From assembly GCA_037349315.1 (NCBI GenBank), contig JBAIAC010000001.1, positions 31,682,001 to 31,746,000 on the forward strand: a DNA stretch of 64,000 nt, in the 5' to 3' direction. How positions within the stretch are numbered: the first letter of the stretch is position 1; each line of letters begins with the position of its first letter. A program made the position numbers and the translations under genes. This document shows, one piece after another, positions 10,581-21,775 of the stretch. Source of the stretch: Chelydra serpentina. Its lineage: Eukaryota > Chordata > Testudines > Chelydridae. The notes under the pieces were generated by a model that saw only the letters and a program-made list of their open reading frames with translations, made no database searches and was not told where the DNA came from.

Positions 10581-11661
10581 GAATATTCCCCACTGTTCCT
10601 GGGGCAATAGGACATCTGCGTGGATCCCGTTTCTAAGTGAGATGTAGAGTTCTGGAAAACATCACCTACACTGGGTTCTTAGATTCCAGTCCAGGAAAGG
10701 AGTTAAGCATGTGCGTACGTGTGTTTCCGAATAGAGAGGTACTGTGGAATCAGTTCCTTATAACATGCAGAATGTCTGCCATACCAATGGTTTATATCTC
10801 ATTGTAAATACAAAAAAATCAGACCTCTGCTGGTTAAACAGCCCCCATGCATCAGAGGCAAAAATTGACAATGCTACTCCCCGCTCTGCCTCACCATAGG
10901 ATCCAGACATTTTTGTTCTTTGTTTTATATTTTCTTTTTCATATCAAGGGAGGAAAAAGATAAATGGTTTTCTTGCTCAGACTGACTGAACTTGTGAGAA
11001 TGTCAGGTCTCGTCTCTCTCACTTTACTCAGGGTTGCCCAGATGGCTCCCTTTGAAATGGATCTGTCTAATTTTAGAGCAAGGAGGGAAGAAGGAACCAC
11101 AGCGTCTAAAGCAAGGTGACTTTTTTCACAGGCTTTGATGTATTAAAATTCTATGGCAATGGTTTTCTTTCTCTCGTCCTCCTCCCCCACCCGCCCGTCT
11201 GCCCCCCGCAGTGATGCACGTGCCTCAACTTAAAACTGATGAAGCACAGAGGTGCCTCTGATGAATGGAGACTCTTCTGAGGAAGGTTGGGTTGGCATGC
11301 ACTTAGCATGTTAAGGATCATTGGTACTTAGCTGCCAACCTCAGAAATATGTATTGTAAAGATTGTAGAGCACAGGAGTATTGGCAGCATAATCCACATG
11401 ATGAGACACAAAGGCAGTTGTGTTTCTGCTGCTTTTGATAGTTGTAATTTCCAGCCACTGTTGTTTTCCTTGGGATAACATCTCCTAACGGTTACCATTG
11501 GTGTGTAGGGCAACATGGCACGCAGATCCCGCCACCTAAGACACTGGGGCATGGAAGTAAAACTAGATGGACACTTTAGCTTGTCACTGGTATGGAAAAA
11601 CAGAGCGGCCCCTCTGCACACTAATGAACGTCATTAATTAAGGTAAAAAGCAATGCCTTAG
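10581..11661. other. Unannotated stretch
   Basis: No gene or clear repeat recognised. A pyrimidine-rich patch lies at about 11160-11210. Confidence 0.5.
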
Positions 11662-11985
11662 TGACTCAGACCAGTGGTCTGTATAGTCCAGTATCCCATC
11701 TCTGACAATAGTCAGTACCAGATGCTTTAGAAAAACAAATCCTGCCATATGGGCACAACCTGCCTTAAGGAAAGTTTCTTCCTAAACCCCAAGTCTGGAA
11801 TATACCTGGGAGCCTAATGATTTACATCCCTTCCAAAGCTCTTGTTTATTTTTAAAATATTTTTTAATATACGGTGACTTTGGATATTCTTGGATACAAA
11901 TATCTAATCCATGTTTGAAGTCTGCTAAGCTTTTGGCCTCAGTGAATGTTCTCATTTTCATTGAATGTCCCACGTTTTTCTGAGA
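11662..11985 (-). mobile_element. CR1 3'-end fragment
   Basis: In plus reading: 'cagaccagtggtctgtatag', 'tccagtatcccatctctgac', 'ccagatgctttag', 'ggaaagtttcttcctaa'. This is the 3' UTR region of a second CR1 group, in minus orientation. Above it, the minus-strand frame MRTFTEAKSLADFKHGLD looks like the degraded ORF2 C-terminus. Related to the copy at 23021-23285. Confidence 0.7.
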
Positions 11986-12311
11986 GGATTAATGGACGCA
12001 CAATTGATCTTCAATATACCAAGCAAGGTGATTTCTTGCCCAACGCTGCAGATTTAGATAGTATGGATAAGCACCTGGACTTGTAGGTTCTCTTTTTTTT
12101 TTATCTTAATGAATCTCTCAATGACAGCTGGTAAAAATGTTTCAAAATTCAAAAAAACAAAGCGGGGTTGTTTCAAAACAAACATTTGCAAATAGCTCCT
12201 CTTCATCCTTTTGAGTTGCATCCTTCATGGCTACTGGCCATAGTTAGTGATAAGATTCTCTCGTTCCATAGGCACTAACAAATATGCAGAGATTGGGCCA
12301 GATTCTCTGTC

Positions 12312-12577
12312 TCAGGCATGGTGTACACTGGAAAATTAGATCAGTTTAACTAGGTCGGTCAGGGATGTGAAAAATCCATACCACTGAGCCGCGTTGTTAA
12401 GTTGACCTAACCCACAGCATAGACAGTGCTCGGTCGACAGAAGAATTCTACCATCGATCTAGCTATCACCTCTAGGGAAGGTGGATTACCTACTCCTGTC
12501 AGTGTAGGTACTGTCGATATTGAAGTGCTACAGCAATGCAGCTGCAGTGTATCGTTTTAAGTGTAGACAAGCCCTCA
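12312..12577. mobile_element. Harbinger-type MITE (260 bp)
   Basis: The element spans 12315-12574. Its left end GGCATGGTGTACACTGGAAA and the complement of its right end GGGCTTGTCTACACTTAAAA form the terminal inverted repeat. TCA flanks it on both sides (12312-12314 and 12575-12577), a 3-bp duplication as in PIF/Harbinger, though the class usually prefers TWA. It has no coding capacity. A second MITE of the same class follows 54 bp later. Confidence 0.75.
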
Positions 12578-12625
12578 ACTATGCCCCTGCGCACGTCAAA
12601 GGAAGATGGTGGGGGCAAAGGTGAC

Positions 12626-12917
12626 TGAGGGTGTGTTTGCACTGCAATTAAACACTTTTTTCCAGCCTGTGCCAGCTGACTTGGGATCGCATGGCTTGAG
12701 CTAAGGGGCTCTTTAATTGTGATGTAGATGTTCAGCCTCAGGCTACAGCCTGGGCTCTAGGACCCTGTGAGTTGGGAGGGTCCCAGAGCTCGGGCTGCAG
12801 CCTGAGCCTGAACATCTACAACGCAATTGAGCAGTCCCTTAGGCTGAGTCCCAGGAGCCTAAGTCAGCTTGCTTGGGACAGCCACGGTTGTGTAATTGCA
12901 GTGTAGACCCACCCTAA
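12626..12917. mobile_element. Harbinger-type MITE (286 bp) with internal palindrome
   Basis: The element spans 12629-12914. Its left end GGGTGTGTTTGCACTGCAAT matches the complement of its right end GGGTGGGTCTACACTGCAAT. Flanks are TGA (12626-12628) and TAA (12915-12917), compatible with a diverged 3-bp TWA duplication. A long internal inverted pair ('gatgtagatgttcagcctcag' / 'cctgagcctgaacatctac') could make nearly the whole element a hairpin. No coding capacity. Confidence 0.75.
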
Positions 12918-13474
12918 GTCACCTTTCTTTGGCCACAGGGTCCCTTGCACTGGCATGGACCCCAGCAGAAGTTAGAGCAGCCAGAAGGCTTCTCTTTCCT
13001 GTGTTTGCTGCCACGGGCTCTCAGTGGTTATTACAGTAGCTGGGAAACAACTGGATGCAGGGATTTTCATCAGCTATGTTCCCTGTGGCAACAGATGGTG
13101 GTTGTGTGCAGGGCAAGTGGGAGCGGCAGAAGAGCCACCCAAGGATTAGGAAGGAGGAAATGACTGATTCCTCCAGCTTTAGGGCTGATTGTGCCACTAG
13201 TCCCCTGAAATTTCACTAGTTGGTATTATAATACCTTGCACTTCTAAAGTCAGTAGCAGAATTAGGAGATCTCCTGACTCCCATGGGTGTGCTTTGAGCA
13301 CCAAACTCTGTATATGAAGAATATATTGATTGATGATAGAGTCTTGAATTTAGGATGGAGCAACAAGAATAGCTGTTCTTATAGATGAAATATGTATCTA
13401 TACTTCCCGGATGATAAGTAATCACTGCAGTTTTCTTATACAGCTCAGCTTCCTCCATTCCACTCAACACCCAG
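12918..13474. other. Unannotated stretch
   Basis: No gene or repeat recognised. Confidence 0.5.
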
Positions 13475-13668
13475 TAGAGACACTCCCCGGGTCACGGAAG
13501 ACCCGACTTATGCAAATCCGAGCTTACGGAAAAAGTTCCGTAAACTAGAAATAGCAGGGGGGGGGTTTTCCACGTAATGGTAGGCGATACGTTTCCGACT
13601 TATGCAATATTCGACTTATGCAAGGCGTTCCGGAACGGAATGCTTGCGTAAGTCGGGGAGCATCTGTA
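13475..13668. mobile_element. pogo/Tigger-like MITE (190 bp)
   Basis: The element spans 13477-13666 between TA dinucleotides (13475-13476 and 13667-13668). Its ends GAGACACTCCCCG and (complement of right) CAGATGCTCCCCG are an inverted repeat, and 'cgacttatgca' recurs inside. TA target and end sequence point to Tc1/mariner superfamily, pogo group. A G-run at 13557-13566 interrupts it. Confidence 0.7.
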
Positions 13669-14535
13669 TGCTAAACACAGAGACAGTATTGAAGCAACTC
13701 TGAAAGTAAAAAGCCACAGAATTAGAGTCAAACAGGTGAAATTACTGCAAATACAGAATACAGATCTCAAGTGAGCTTGGAGATGAAACTCTGACATCCC
13801 TGACCTTTTCCTTAGCCAGCTGCAGATTAGCTGGCAGTGATGCTTTGCTATTACATAAGAAGCTTTGGATAATTTATTGCTCAGTTTGTACAATATTTTG
13901 CAATAAAACTTCAGCCTTCAAGACACTGCCATTAAAACCGAAGGACTTGTGTTGGGTTCAGTAGGAGCTTAGGATATCAGAAAGAGGCCCAGAAGCATGT
14001 GGAGTAAGGATGGGCAGACCAGTTTCCTCACTTGTCTGTCAAGTGCCACATTTAGATAGTAAGAACTTTATGGCAAGAATCTGACTTTTAAATATCTTCC
14101 GTGAAGCACCTAGCAGACTTGTGGAGATAATAGTATTAGTAATTATTATTAATATTGCATTGAGCATAGTCTGAGAGGGTTGTTTTAATTCTTGTAAAGT
14201 TTGGGGAAGTTTTACTATGGACACTCTGCTCTTTATTCCCATAAGCTTCTCTAAAATCCTCTGAGTCTCCAGGTAATTTAATTTACTAAAGTTCTCTTTA
14301 CTAAAGTCCTCTACCCTGTAGAGGAAACAGTGACCTGTAAAAATGTGCATGTTCTTAAATGTCGTGGTGGGGTGGTGTACACGGGATATGTCAGTGTTCA
14401 TTCTTTCAGATATTTTTTCTCTGTGTGATTTCAGTGCTGAGGAAAAAGAGTTTGGGAGAGGAGTCTGTTGGCACTGACAGGGTCTCAGTAGACATGCTGG
14501 ACTCTTGAGAACCTGCCCTTAAAGACCTCAGCACC
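13669..14535. other. Unannotated stretch
   Basis: No gene or repeat recognised. The longest frame (minus, 14401-14039, 120 codons) has no domain and sits in A/T-rich DNA, so I treat it as chance. Confidence 0.5.
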
Positions 14536-14700
14536 CTCCACTGAGGTCAGATTTTCAAGAGCACTCTGCTCCCAGTTAGACACTAAAATAAGTGGCCAGA
14601 TTTTCAAAAGATCTCGGTACACAGGGTGTTGAGCACTTCTGAAAATCTGGCCTGTATTTACACCTAATCAGAGAGGAGCTCTTTTGAAAATCTGGGAGCT
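14536..14700. repeat. Palindromic miniature repeat
   Basis: 'ggccagattttcaaaag' near 14593 and 'cttttgaaaatctggg' near 14682 are inverted copies, with 'gttgagcacttctgaaaatc' between. This matches a short palindromic amniote repeat; a cousin lies at 35655-35810. Confidence 0.5.
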
Positions 14701-15226
14701 GTGGGCATCTCCACATGGCTTAATTCTCACTTGAGATCTCCCTGAAGAGTCTTCTTGGGAGTGCACTTTAGCAGTCCTGCTATCACATTACCAGTGTCCT
14801 GTGCCACAGAGTTCAGGCAGAACTTTCCCTCATGCTCTGCATAGTCAGAAAAGTGACTGTAAAAAATGACATTGAGAGCTTCCATATTTGTTTTCTCTCA
14901 CTTGCTTCCAGATCAGGTCTGTTCCATTTACAGGAATCAATGTTCTGAGAATCAATCTGCATTTCCTCTGGATCTACTAGACATAGAAACACTTCAGGCA
15001 GAATTTAGCAGACACATCTATTGATGATGCACGAGAAAGGAGGGTCAGCTGGATTTTTGCCTAACAGCTTCACTGGCTACGTGGAGCTCTCAGGATTTGT
15101 TGGGAATTTTGTCAGTAGATCTCACAGATGTGACTCAACCACACAAAGGATGCAGGTATGCTGAGTAAAAAGCCACCATGTTTTAAATCACTATTTAGGC
15201 TTTAGCCACAGTTTATCACAAAGTAC
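14701..15226. other. Unannotated stretch
   Basis: No gene or repeat recognised. Confidence 0.5.
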
Positions 15227-15655
15227 AGTGCATGCATCCGACGAAGTGGGTATTCACCCATGAAAGCTTATGCTCCAATACGTCTGTTAGTCTGTAACAG
15301 GGGTCACAAACACACGGCCCGCGGGCCACATGCGGCCCACGGAGTTATTTCCTGCGGCCCGCCATAGGTGCCGACTCCACTGGCAGCCAAGCTCCAAGCA
15401 TTACTGAGTGTTTATATTTTAACCCTCTTTGCATTACAGTTTTTTAAAAGTTAATACATTGACTTTTAATAGAATACTATATTACTCTTAATTTTTTTCA
15501 TTTTTGACTATACTTTTGTATCATTGTATGAAAAGGTTTCAGTGATGCGGCCCTCGGGCCAATTTACTAGTTCTCATGTGGCCGTCGTGGTGATTTGAGT
15601 TTGAGATCCCTGATCTATAAGGTGCCACAGTACTCTTTGTAGCTTCTACAGTGTA
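15227..15655 (+). repeat. Reptile repeat split by a hAT insertion
   Basis: The two halves at about 15227-15297 ('cgaagtgggtattcaccca', 'tatgctccaatacgtctg') and 15613-15655 ('tctataaggtgccacagtac') read continuously once the 315-bp hAT between them is removed. I recognise the phrase as very common in turtle DNA but cannot name the family with certainty. It was present before the hAT jumped in. Confidence 0.65.
15298..15612. mobile_element. hAT-type MITE nested in an older repeat
   Basis: Starts CAGGGGTCACAAAC and ends GTTTGAGATCCCTG, a terminal inverted repeat of the hAT type. Flanks are GTCTGTAA (15290-15297) and ATCTATAA (15613-15620), an 8-bp duplication with two differences. It contains 'cggcccgcgggccacatgcg' and 'gcggccctcgggcc' near the two ends. 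Related in style to 38392-38664. No transposase. Confidence 0.8.
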
Positions 15656-16036
15656 GGAGTTAGCTGTTAGTAAATAACTTTGCTCACCAATGGGGGCCTA
15701 GACTGCTCAATTCACATGTGATTGCTACCAATACTGCAGGCCCAGCCTGTAGGCACTTAGTGGTTCTTTAAGGAGTGATTATGGTCAGAAAACTGGCTGT
15801 AGTGATGGCATTTGCTTGAACTTCTCCTGAATGTGTTGTAGAGGCTTTGTTTCCTGCAATCCTTGCTCAAGTGTGACCCCATCCTTACAAAGGCAACCAC
15901 CCACTGAAGTCAGTGAGAGCTTTGGCTGAGTGCAATCAATCAGAATGACGACTTCAGGATTTGGCCACAAATCAGGTTCATTTTTTACCATTGCCAGCTC
16001 AAGCAGTGTAGCCAGCTGAGGAAGAACAGCTGGGCT
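15656..16036. other. Unannotated stretch
   Basis: No gene recognised. A minus-strand open frame (16087-15785) partly reads the antisense of the next CR1 and is not a gene. Confidence 0.5.
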
Positions 16037-16980
16037 GGTTCTATTCCATATCTTTATGAATGATTTAGATAATGGCAGAGAGTACACTTATAAAGTTTGC
16101 GGATGATACCCAGGTGGGAGAGGTTACAAGTGCTTTGGGGGATAGGATTAAAATTCAAAATGATCTGGACAAACCGAAGAAATGGTCTGAAGTAAATAGG
16201 ATGAAATACAATAAGGACAAATGCAAAGTACTCCACTTAGGAAGGAATAATGAGCTGTACACGTACAAAATGGGAAATGACTGATTAGGTAGGAGTTCTG
16301 CAGAAAGTGATCTGAGGGTCATAGTGGATCACAAGCTAAATATGAGTCAACAGTGTAATACTGTTGCAAAAAAAAAAAAAAGAAAACAATTCTGGGATGT
16401 ATTAGCAGGAGTGTTGTAAGCAAGACACAAGAAGTAATTCTTCTGCTCTACTTGATGCTGATTAGGCATTAACTGGAGTATTGTGTCCAGTTCTGGGTGC
16501 CACATTTCAGGAAAGATGTGGACAAACTGGCGAAAGTCGAGAGAAGAGCAACAAAAATGATTAAAGGTCTAGAAAACATGACCTATAGGAAAGATTATAA
16601 AAATTGGGTTTTTTAGTCTGGAGAAGAGAAGTCTGAGGGGAGACAGAACAGTTTTCAAATATATAAAAAGTTGTTACAAGGAGGAGGGAGAAAAATTGTT
16701 CTCATTAACCTCTGATGATATGACAAAAAGCATGGGTTTAAATTGCAGCAAGGGCAGTTTAGGTTGGACATTAGGAAAAACTTCCTATCTCTCAGAGTAG
16801 TTAAGCACTGGAATAAATTGTCTAGGGAGGTTTTGAAATCTCCATCATTGTAAATGTTAAGAGCAGGTTAGACAAACACCTTGCAGGGATGGTGTAAATA
16901 ATACTTAGTCCCGCCTTGAGTGCAGGGGACTGGACTAGAAGGCCTCTCAAGGTTCCTTCCAGTCCTATGATTCTATGGAT
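16037..16980 (+). mobile_element. CR1 LINE 3' fragment
   Basis: Plus-strand CR1, 5'-truncated inside the reverse transcriptase near 16037. The frame from 16072 shows IKFADDTQVGEVTSALGDR, with the catalytic FADD, then NDLDKPKKWSEVNRMKYNKDKCKVLHLGRNN, typical of CR1 RT. Frame breaks and a stop after MGND (16284) kill it, and an A-run at 16370-16382 interrupts. It ends with the CR1 3' terminus 'ctatgattctatggattcta' at about 16980. Same subfamily as 40384-41466. Confidence 0.88.
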
Positions 16981-17133
16981 TCTAGTCTGCCTCATGTGTC
17001 ATTGACACAATATCCAACTAAGTTCTGGTTCCATAGTTTTCACTGGGGTAGGACTGAGAGGGTCAGTAAGAAGTCAGCTCTTCTGAGTCAGTATGGCCAT
17101 GGCATGTCCATCAGGGGCCTAGAGGACCTGCTG

Positions 17134-17382
17134 AGGGTGACCAGATGGGAAGACCCGAAAATCGGGACTTCCCACAAAAAAAAACAAAAACGGCTCAACC
17201 AAACTTGTTGAGCAAAAAAAAAGGCTCAACAAAAAATTTTTGAGCAAAAAAAAAACAACCTCTGCTTCAGGAACCCGGAAAATCAGGACAAAAGGCGTCC
17301 CAACCAGCCATCAGTCGGGACGCGGGACAAATGGTCGGAAATCGGGACGGTCCCGATTTTATCGGGACGTCTGGTCACCCTA
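17134..17382. mobile_element. hAT-type MITE ('gggtgaccaga' family)
   Basis: Ends AGGGTGACCAGATGGG and (complement of right) TAGGGTGACCAGACGTCC form a terminal inverted repeat. The interior repeats 'atcgggac' in both orientations and includes 'ggctcaacaaa' modules separated by A-runs (17172-17255). I could not see a matching 8-bp target duplication, so hAT is assigned by end sequence and resemblance only. Confidence 0.7.
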
Positions 17383-17920
17383 TGAGACATACTTCTGAAC
17401 CAGTCTTTTGCAAAGGAATCAGAACTATCACCCTGTTCCCCATTTTCCATATAATGTGTTGACTGACTGACCTACTTGCAAATAACTAAGTGAAAAGTAT
17501 CTGGAGTAGGAAGGAAGAGGGCTATATGCACTACTCAGCTACTAATAGTGAAATCTGACATGGAAGACCAACTAGGGGCTTTGCTTTTAGGAGCTTGGTT
17601 ATGGTGGTGTTTTCTATTGGTTCCAATAGGGAACTCACTAAACTAAGCTCCTTGTGTGATTCTCTCTGTATAGGAAACATAAATCCTGCACAAAACATTT
17701 ACACAGAGCTACCCCCTAACTATGCTTCTGGAGAGCAGACTCTGTTCAGCTAACAGGGACTGTGATGAGACTTGGGAGCCTTTACAGGCATTGTCATACA
17801 GTGAATCCTACTTACAAGAATTACCAAGTATGAAACGTTTGTAAGAATCAATGCCCAAGACTATTTAATGTTCTTCTCAAGGAGAACAGCAGCTCTGGGT
17901 GCAATTGCTGTTAAATAAAA
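17383..17920. other. Unannotated stretch
   Basis: No gene or repeat recognised. Confidence 0.5.
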
Positions 17921-18270
17921 TGGATACACACATTTTTCTAAACCGCGGATTTCTCCAGCATTTTTTTTTGTTTCAAACGCTCACCCTGCTTTATCCTAGC
18001 TTCTCCCAAAATATAGTTTTTCCCAATTAAAAATTTGAAAAAGTTTTGAATTAAAAAAATCAAAATTAAAACATTTTAGTTTTGTGTTGAAATGACTGTT
18101 TCAAAATTTAAGTGAATTTATTGTTAACTTTTTTTAAAAAGATCAAAATCATAATTCAACATTTCAAAATTATTGAAATGAAACATTGATTGAACCTCTT
18201 CCCAAAAATTCTGATTTTTGGTTCATGAAAAATTTCTAGTTTTTGACTTTTTGTCATGATTCAGCATGTG
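17921..18270. repeat. A/T-rich degenerate repeat
   Basis: Dense in 'ttttgaa', 'aaaatt' and 'catttcaaaatt' in both orientations, as in old A/T-rich palindromic reptile repeats. Individual units cannot be separated. Similar texture is at 59040-59570 and 60960-61090. Confidence 0.35.
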
Positions 18271-18854
18271 AAAGATGTTCAAAATCTCTAAAATTCATGT
18301 GGGTCAGGAAAACTGTTTCCTACCCAGACCCCCTGGTAGGAGCTCCAAATTCATTCCCTGCCCCGCCCCATCACACATAATCCCTCCCAAAATATTGCCA
18401 AATATTCCATCAATAATTAAAGGAATTAACTCCTTGTAATTGTGCTGAATGTTCCAAGAACATCATATTGCTCCACTGAGTTCATTGGACTCTTAATTGT
18501 TAACGACAGGGCCAGCAACAAAAAGGTTAAGACTTTGCCATAGGGACTTTGCCATGGAAGATCTCTGAGCACCTTATTTTGCAGCACACTATTAAAAGAG
18601 AATGCCCTCAAAGGATAATCTGAGAAATCTGTGGATTTGAAAAGTGGCAGATGTCCAGATCTCCCTTTGCTGAAAACAGCAGTGACTACTTTCATAGCTA
18701 CTTCCCACATACAGTAGCTTTTGCCTGTGTCACTGCAAATAGGAAATACAAACAGATCTCGGAAGGTTTAGTTCAGAGAACCAGCCAAAACATGGGAGCC
18801 TGAGCCAAAAGTTATCTTTTTTGGTTTGATTGAGGGATCTCTATGCAAGAGTAC
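18271..18854. other. Unannotated stretch
   Basis: No gene or repeat recognised. Confidence 0.5.
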
Positions 18855-19150
18855 AGATGATGGATTGTCTTATGGTTACGGCACTGTACTTGGACTCGGG
18901 TAGATCTAGGTTCAATTCCTTCCTCACCCACAGACTTCCTCTGGGGCCTTGGGCAAGTCTCGTAAGCCTCTCCTCTGCCTCAGTTTCCCATCTGTAAAAA
19001 TGGAGATAATACTTCCTTTCCCCCATCCCTTGTCTTCCTTATCTACGTAGACTGTAAGCTCTTTGGGGCAGGGACTGTCTGTGCACTGCCTAGTAGAATG
19101 GGACCTGATCATGGCCAGGCCTCGAGGAGCTCCTGTAATGCACATAAATT
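18855..19150 (+). repeat. MIR-like tRNA-derived SINE, near complete
   Basis: Shows a tRNA-like head with A-box-like 'ttatggttacggcactgtac' and B box 'ggttcaattcc' near 18910. Then comes the core: 'ccttgggcaagtctcgtaag', 'cctctgcctcagtttcccat', 'ctgtaaaaatggagataata'. The tail 'agactgtaagctctttgggg' and 'cagggactgtctgtg' follows. This is a pol III SINE fossil, not a tRNA gene: there is no cloverleaf 3' half. Confidence 0.8.
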
Positions 19151-19672
19151 ATAATAGCAGTGGAGAAAACTTGCTGTTGTTGGTCCTTTCCCCAACTGGC
19201 CAACTTACTGTCTGAATAGTCTCACCCTTGGTATTTTATAACTTCCATGGAAGTTAGGAGCCTAAATACCTTTGAGGATCTGGGCCTTCATACTTACTTC
19301 CACCTCTAGACAAACATTGGGAAGGACAGAAGTACATGGAAATTAATATGCAAACATTAACCATAAATGTTTACCATTAAACCATTAAACATAAACTTTT
19401 TAAAACCCTCAGAAGACAAAGATTTGTGATTGCTCCTAATTTATCCGAATTGGTTTGTCCACCCATAATATAGATGCTACTGCTCTTGGGCCTAATCCTG
19501 ACATCATCTGCTCCAGATTTACATAGTTGTAACTGAGATCGGACTCTGGCTCAGTCTCTTTTTCCGTTCCCTTTGTTCTCTCTGCTTCTCTAGTACCGGC
19601 TTCCTTGCTCTCGTGTCACAATTTTAGACACACGGTTGGAGGGGTGGGAGTGATTCGTCTGTTTTGCATTAT
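19151..19672. other. Unannotated stretch with a palindrome remnant
   Basis: Mostly unrecognised. About 19490-19555 ('ccagatttacatagttgtaa', 'ctgagatcggactctggc') looks like the 'gatttacaccagtgtaactg' palindromic repeat. Confidence 0.4.
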
Positions 19673-19750
19673 TGTTATTTGTTTGTATTACCGGAGTACC
19701 CAGGAGCCCTAGTCATGGACCAGGCCCCCATTGGGCGAGGAGCTGTACAA
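19673..19750 (-). repeat. SINE tail fragment
   Basis: 'ttatttgtttgtattaccgg', 'caggccccca', 'gaggagctgtacaagc' is the reversed 3' tail of the SINE type at 18855-19150. Confidence 0.55.
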
Positions 19751-21329
19751 GCGCATCTTGCATAGCCACTTATGCAAAGTGAGTGTAAACGCTATCCATG
19801 CCGTGAGTGGAGAATTCTGATTAGGTAGCATTTTACAGCCATCCCTATCATCAGCAAAAGAGAGAAGTTCAGGATAACTGAGCAGAGGACCAGGGCAATG
19901 TGACTTTAAATTTCGCCAGTCACAATCCTGCTCTGCATTGGTCCAGTCCACCTTCAATGACCTTACTCCTGATTTACATCGGCACGAGATCGGAATTAGG
20001 CAGGCAACCTGTACAAAAAATACTACACAAAACTGTTGTGTTTGCTTCTTTATTTATGTTTACCCCTCAATAAACTTTGTTGATAAGTCTGCTTCTTAAA
20101 GTAGCTACAGACCAGATCTGATCACTGGAAGCAGGACAGACTAATTATACCTAATAATAAGTTCTGAGACACAGCAAGAAGCCTGCTAGTGGGAACCTTT
20201 AGATCAGCTAAGCCAGAACAGCAAGTTTCATTAATGAAAAATTGGCTTGAAATTTATGTTTGTCTGTTGGAACAGCTGGCCTCGTGGAAGCTGGGAGGAT
20301 GCAGGCTTTATTAGTTAAACCTATTCCTCCCCCTCTTGTTTTAATTAAATGAAGACATTTGATACCAAAATCTTTTGACATCCCTCCCAGTCACCCCTGG
20401 GTATGATTGGAACCTGGTCCTGTGCTCAGCCTAACTGGCAGTTCCTCGGGGCTGTTTTTTGCCGCAGTCAGCAGGAATTCAGATTGTCATGAATTCAGAC
20501 AATCTTTTGTTCTGATGACTGTATTTACAGCCATGAGAAACTGCTCAGAAATCAGAGCATCTTGTAAGGATTTTTCTTTCCCCGGCCCCAGCCTCAGTTC
20601 TCACTACCTCACAAATATACCTGAGGCAAATCAGCAGGGCATAAAGCCAGAACTGGCAGATATGCATGAAAAAATTGATCCTAATGAAGAATTTTGTGAA
20701 CATTTAATTGGAAGCAGCCTTATTTATTTGTATTGTCCTTCTCTGCCTTCCAGTTCCCATTCAGCACAAACTTCCTCTGCAAAGCCTTTTAATAATGACC
20801 TCTGCACCCTTCTTATATCTGCTCATGCCAGCACAACATGTATTATTTTATCTGTGTTTGATCTGTGTCTGAGCTAGACGGTAAACGTTTGGAACATGGA
20901 CTGGGAGTTTGGCTGTATTTGTGCTTACATTGATTTAAATTACTCCATGGACTTCAGCGAAAGTTCTTCCTCCTTCACACTGCTTTGCTAATACTCTTAT
21001 TTATTTAGATAGCACACAATTGGCAGGATAATAATACTCTATTGTATTTTTAAGTGGTTGTATGACATCCCATATCTGCCGGGGGGGTCTAATATAGAAT
21101 AACAGGGCAAATTGATTTCTGTGTAGCTCCACTGAATTTCTATGGAGCTAAACCAAGGATGAATTAGGCCATTAATTATGATTATTACTGTGCTGTTTCC
21201 CTTGGCTCTTCATAATAGTGAGGTGATTTTCAAATGCAATCCCCAGACAACGTTGTGTAGAATTCTCAGCAAATAAAACATGGAACTAATGGTAGATAGA
21301 CAAAGGGTAGCAACACAGTTTATTTAATA
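19751..21329. other. Unannotated stretch
   Basis: No exon recognised. A plus open frame at 20407-20877 (156 codons) has no domain or composition suggesting a gene. A G-run lies at 21079-21086. Confidence 0.5.
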
Positions 21330-21440
21330 GAGTCCCAAATTCAGTGAAGCACCTAAGTACATGCTTAACTTTAAGTTTTTGCTTACGTCCCATTAACTTC
21401 TATGGGACTTAAAGGACAAGCTTAAGTTCTTTGCTGAACC
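21330..21440. repeat. Palindromic miniature repeat
   Basis: 'gaagcacctaagtacatgct' and 'acttaaaggacaagcttaag' are inverted around 'cccattaacttctatgggac'. Resembles the amniote palindrome built on 'cagcaaagcacttaagcac'. A relative is at 57890-58020. Confidence 0.55.
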
Positions 21441-21664
21441 AGGGCCCAAAACATTAAAAGCAGTCAATGAGGCAGCATTTCCACAGATAATGAGATGCAG
21501 AAACACCACATATTCTCTCATTTCTGCTCACTTCTGTGTTTAGGAGGAGAGTGGAAGTGCCAGATCCCCATTGAGAAGGACTGATCTTCTGGTATATCTG
21601 GTACAACCAGAAGGGAAAGTCTGGTCTTGTGAAACATTCAGCCCAGTGTTGCAGACCCAAAAGC

Positions 21665-21775
21665 TCCAGATATGCACCTGCTTCTCACCAGTTTTACAGC
21701 AGTGTAACTCTACTGGCATATATTGAGTTACTTCTGATTTACACTGGTATAAAAAAGTGGAATCAGTCCCCATAA
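21665..21775. repeat. Palindromic miniature repeat
   Basis: 'cagttttacagcagtgtaac' pairs imperfectly with 'gatttacactggtataaaaa'. It is of the 'gatttacaccagtgtaac' type. Confidence 0.45.

Noticed and set aside
18855..19150. tRNA gene from the A- and B-box-like motifs
   Set aside because: Only the promoter half is tRNA-like; a SINE body and tail follow.
20407..20877. 156-codon plus-strand open frame as a possible gene
   Set aside because: No domain, no splice context, no codon pattern I can recognise; isolated in otherwise unannotated DNA.
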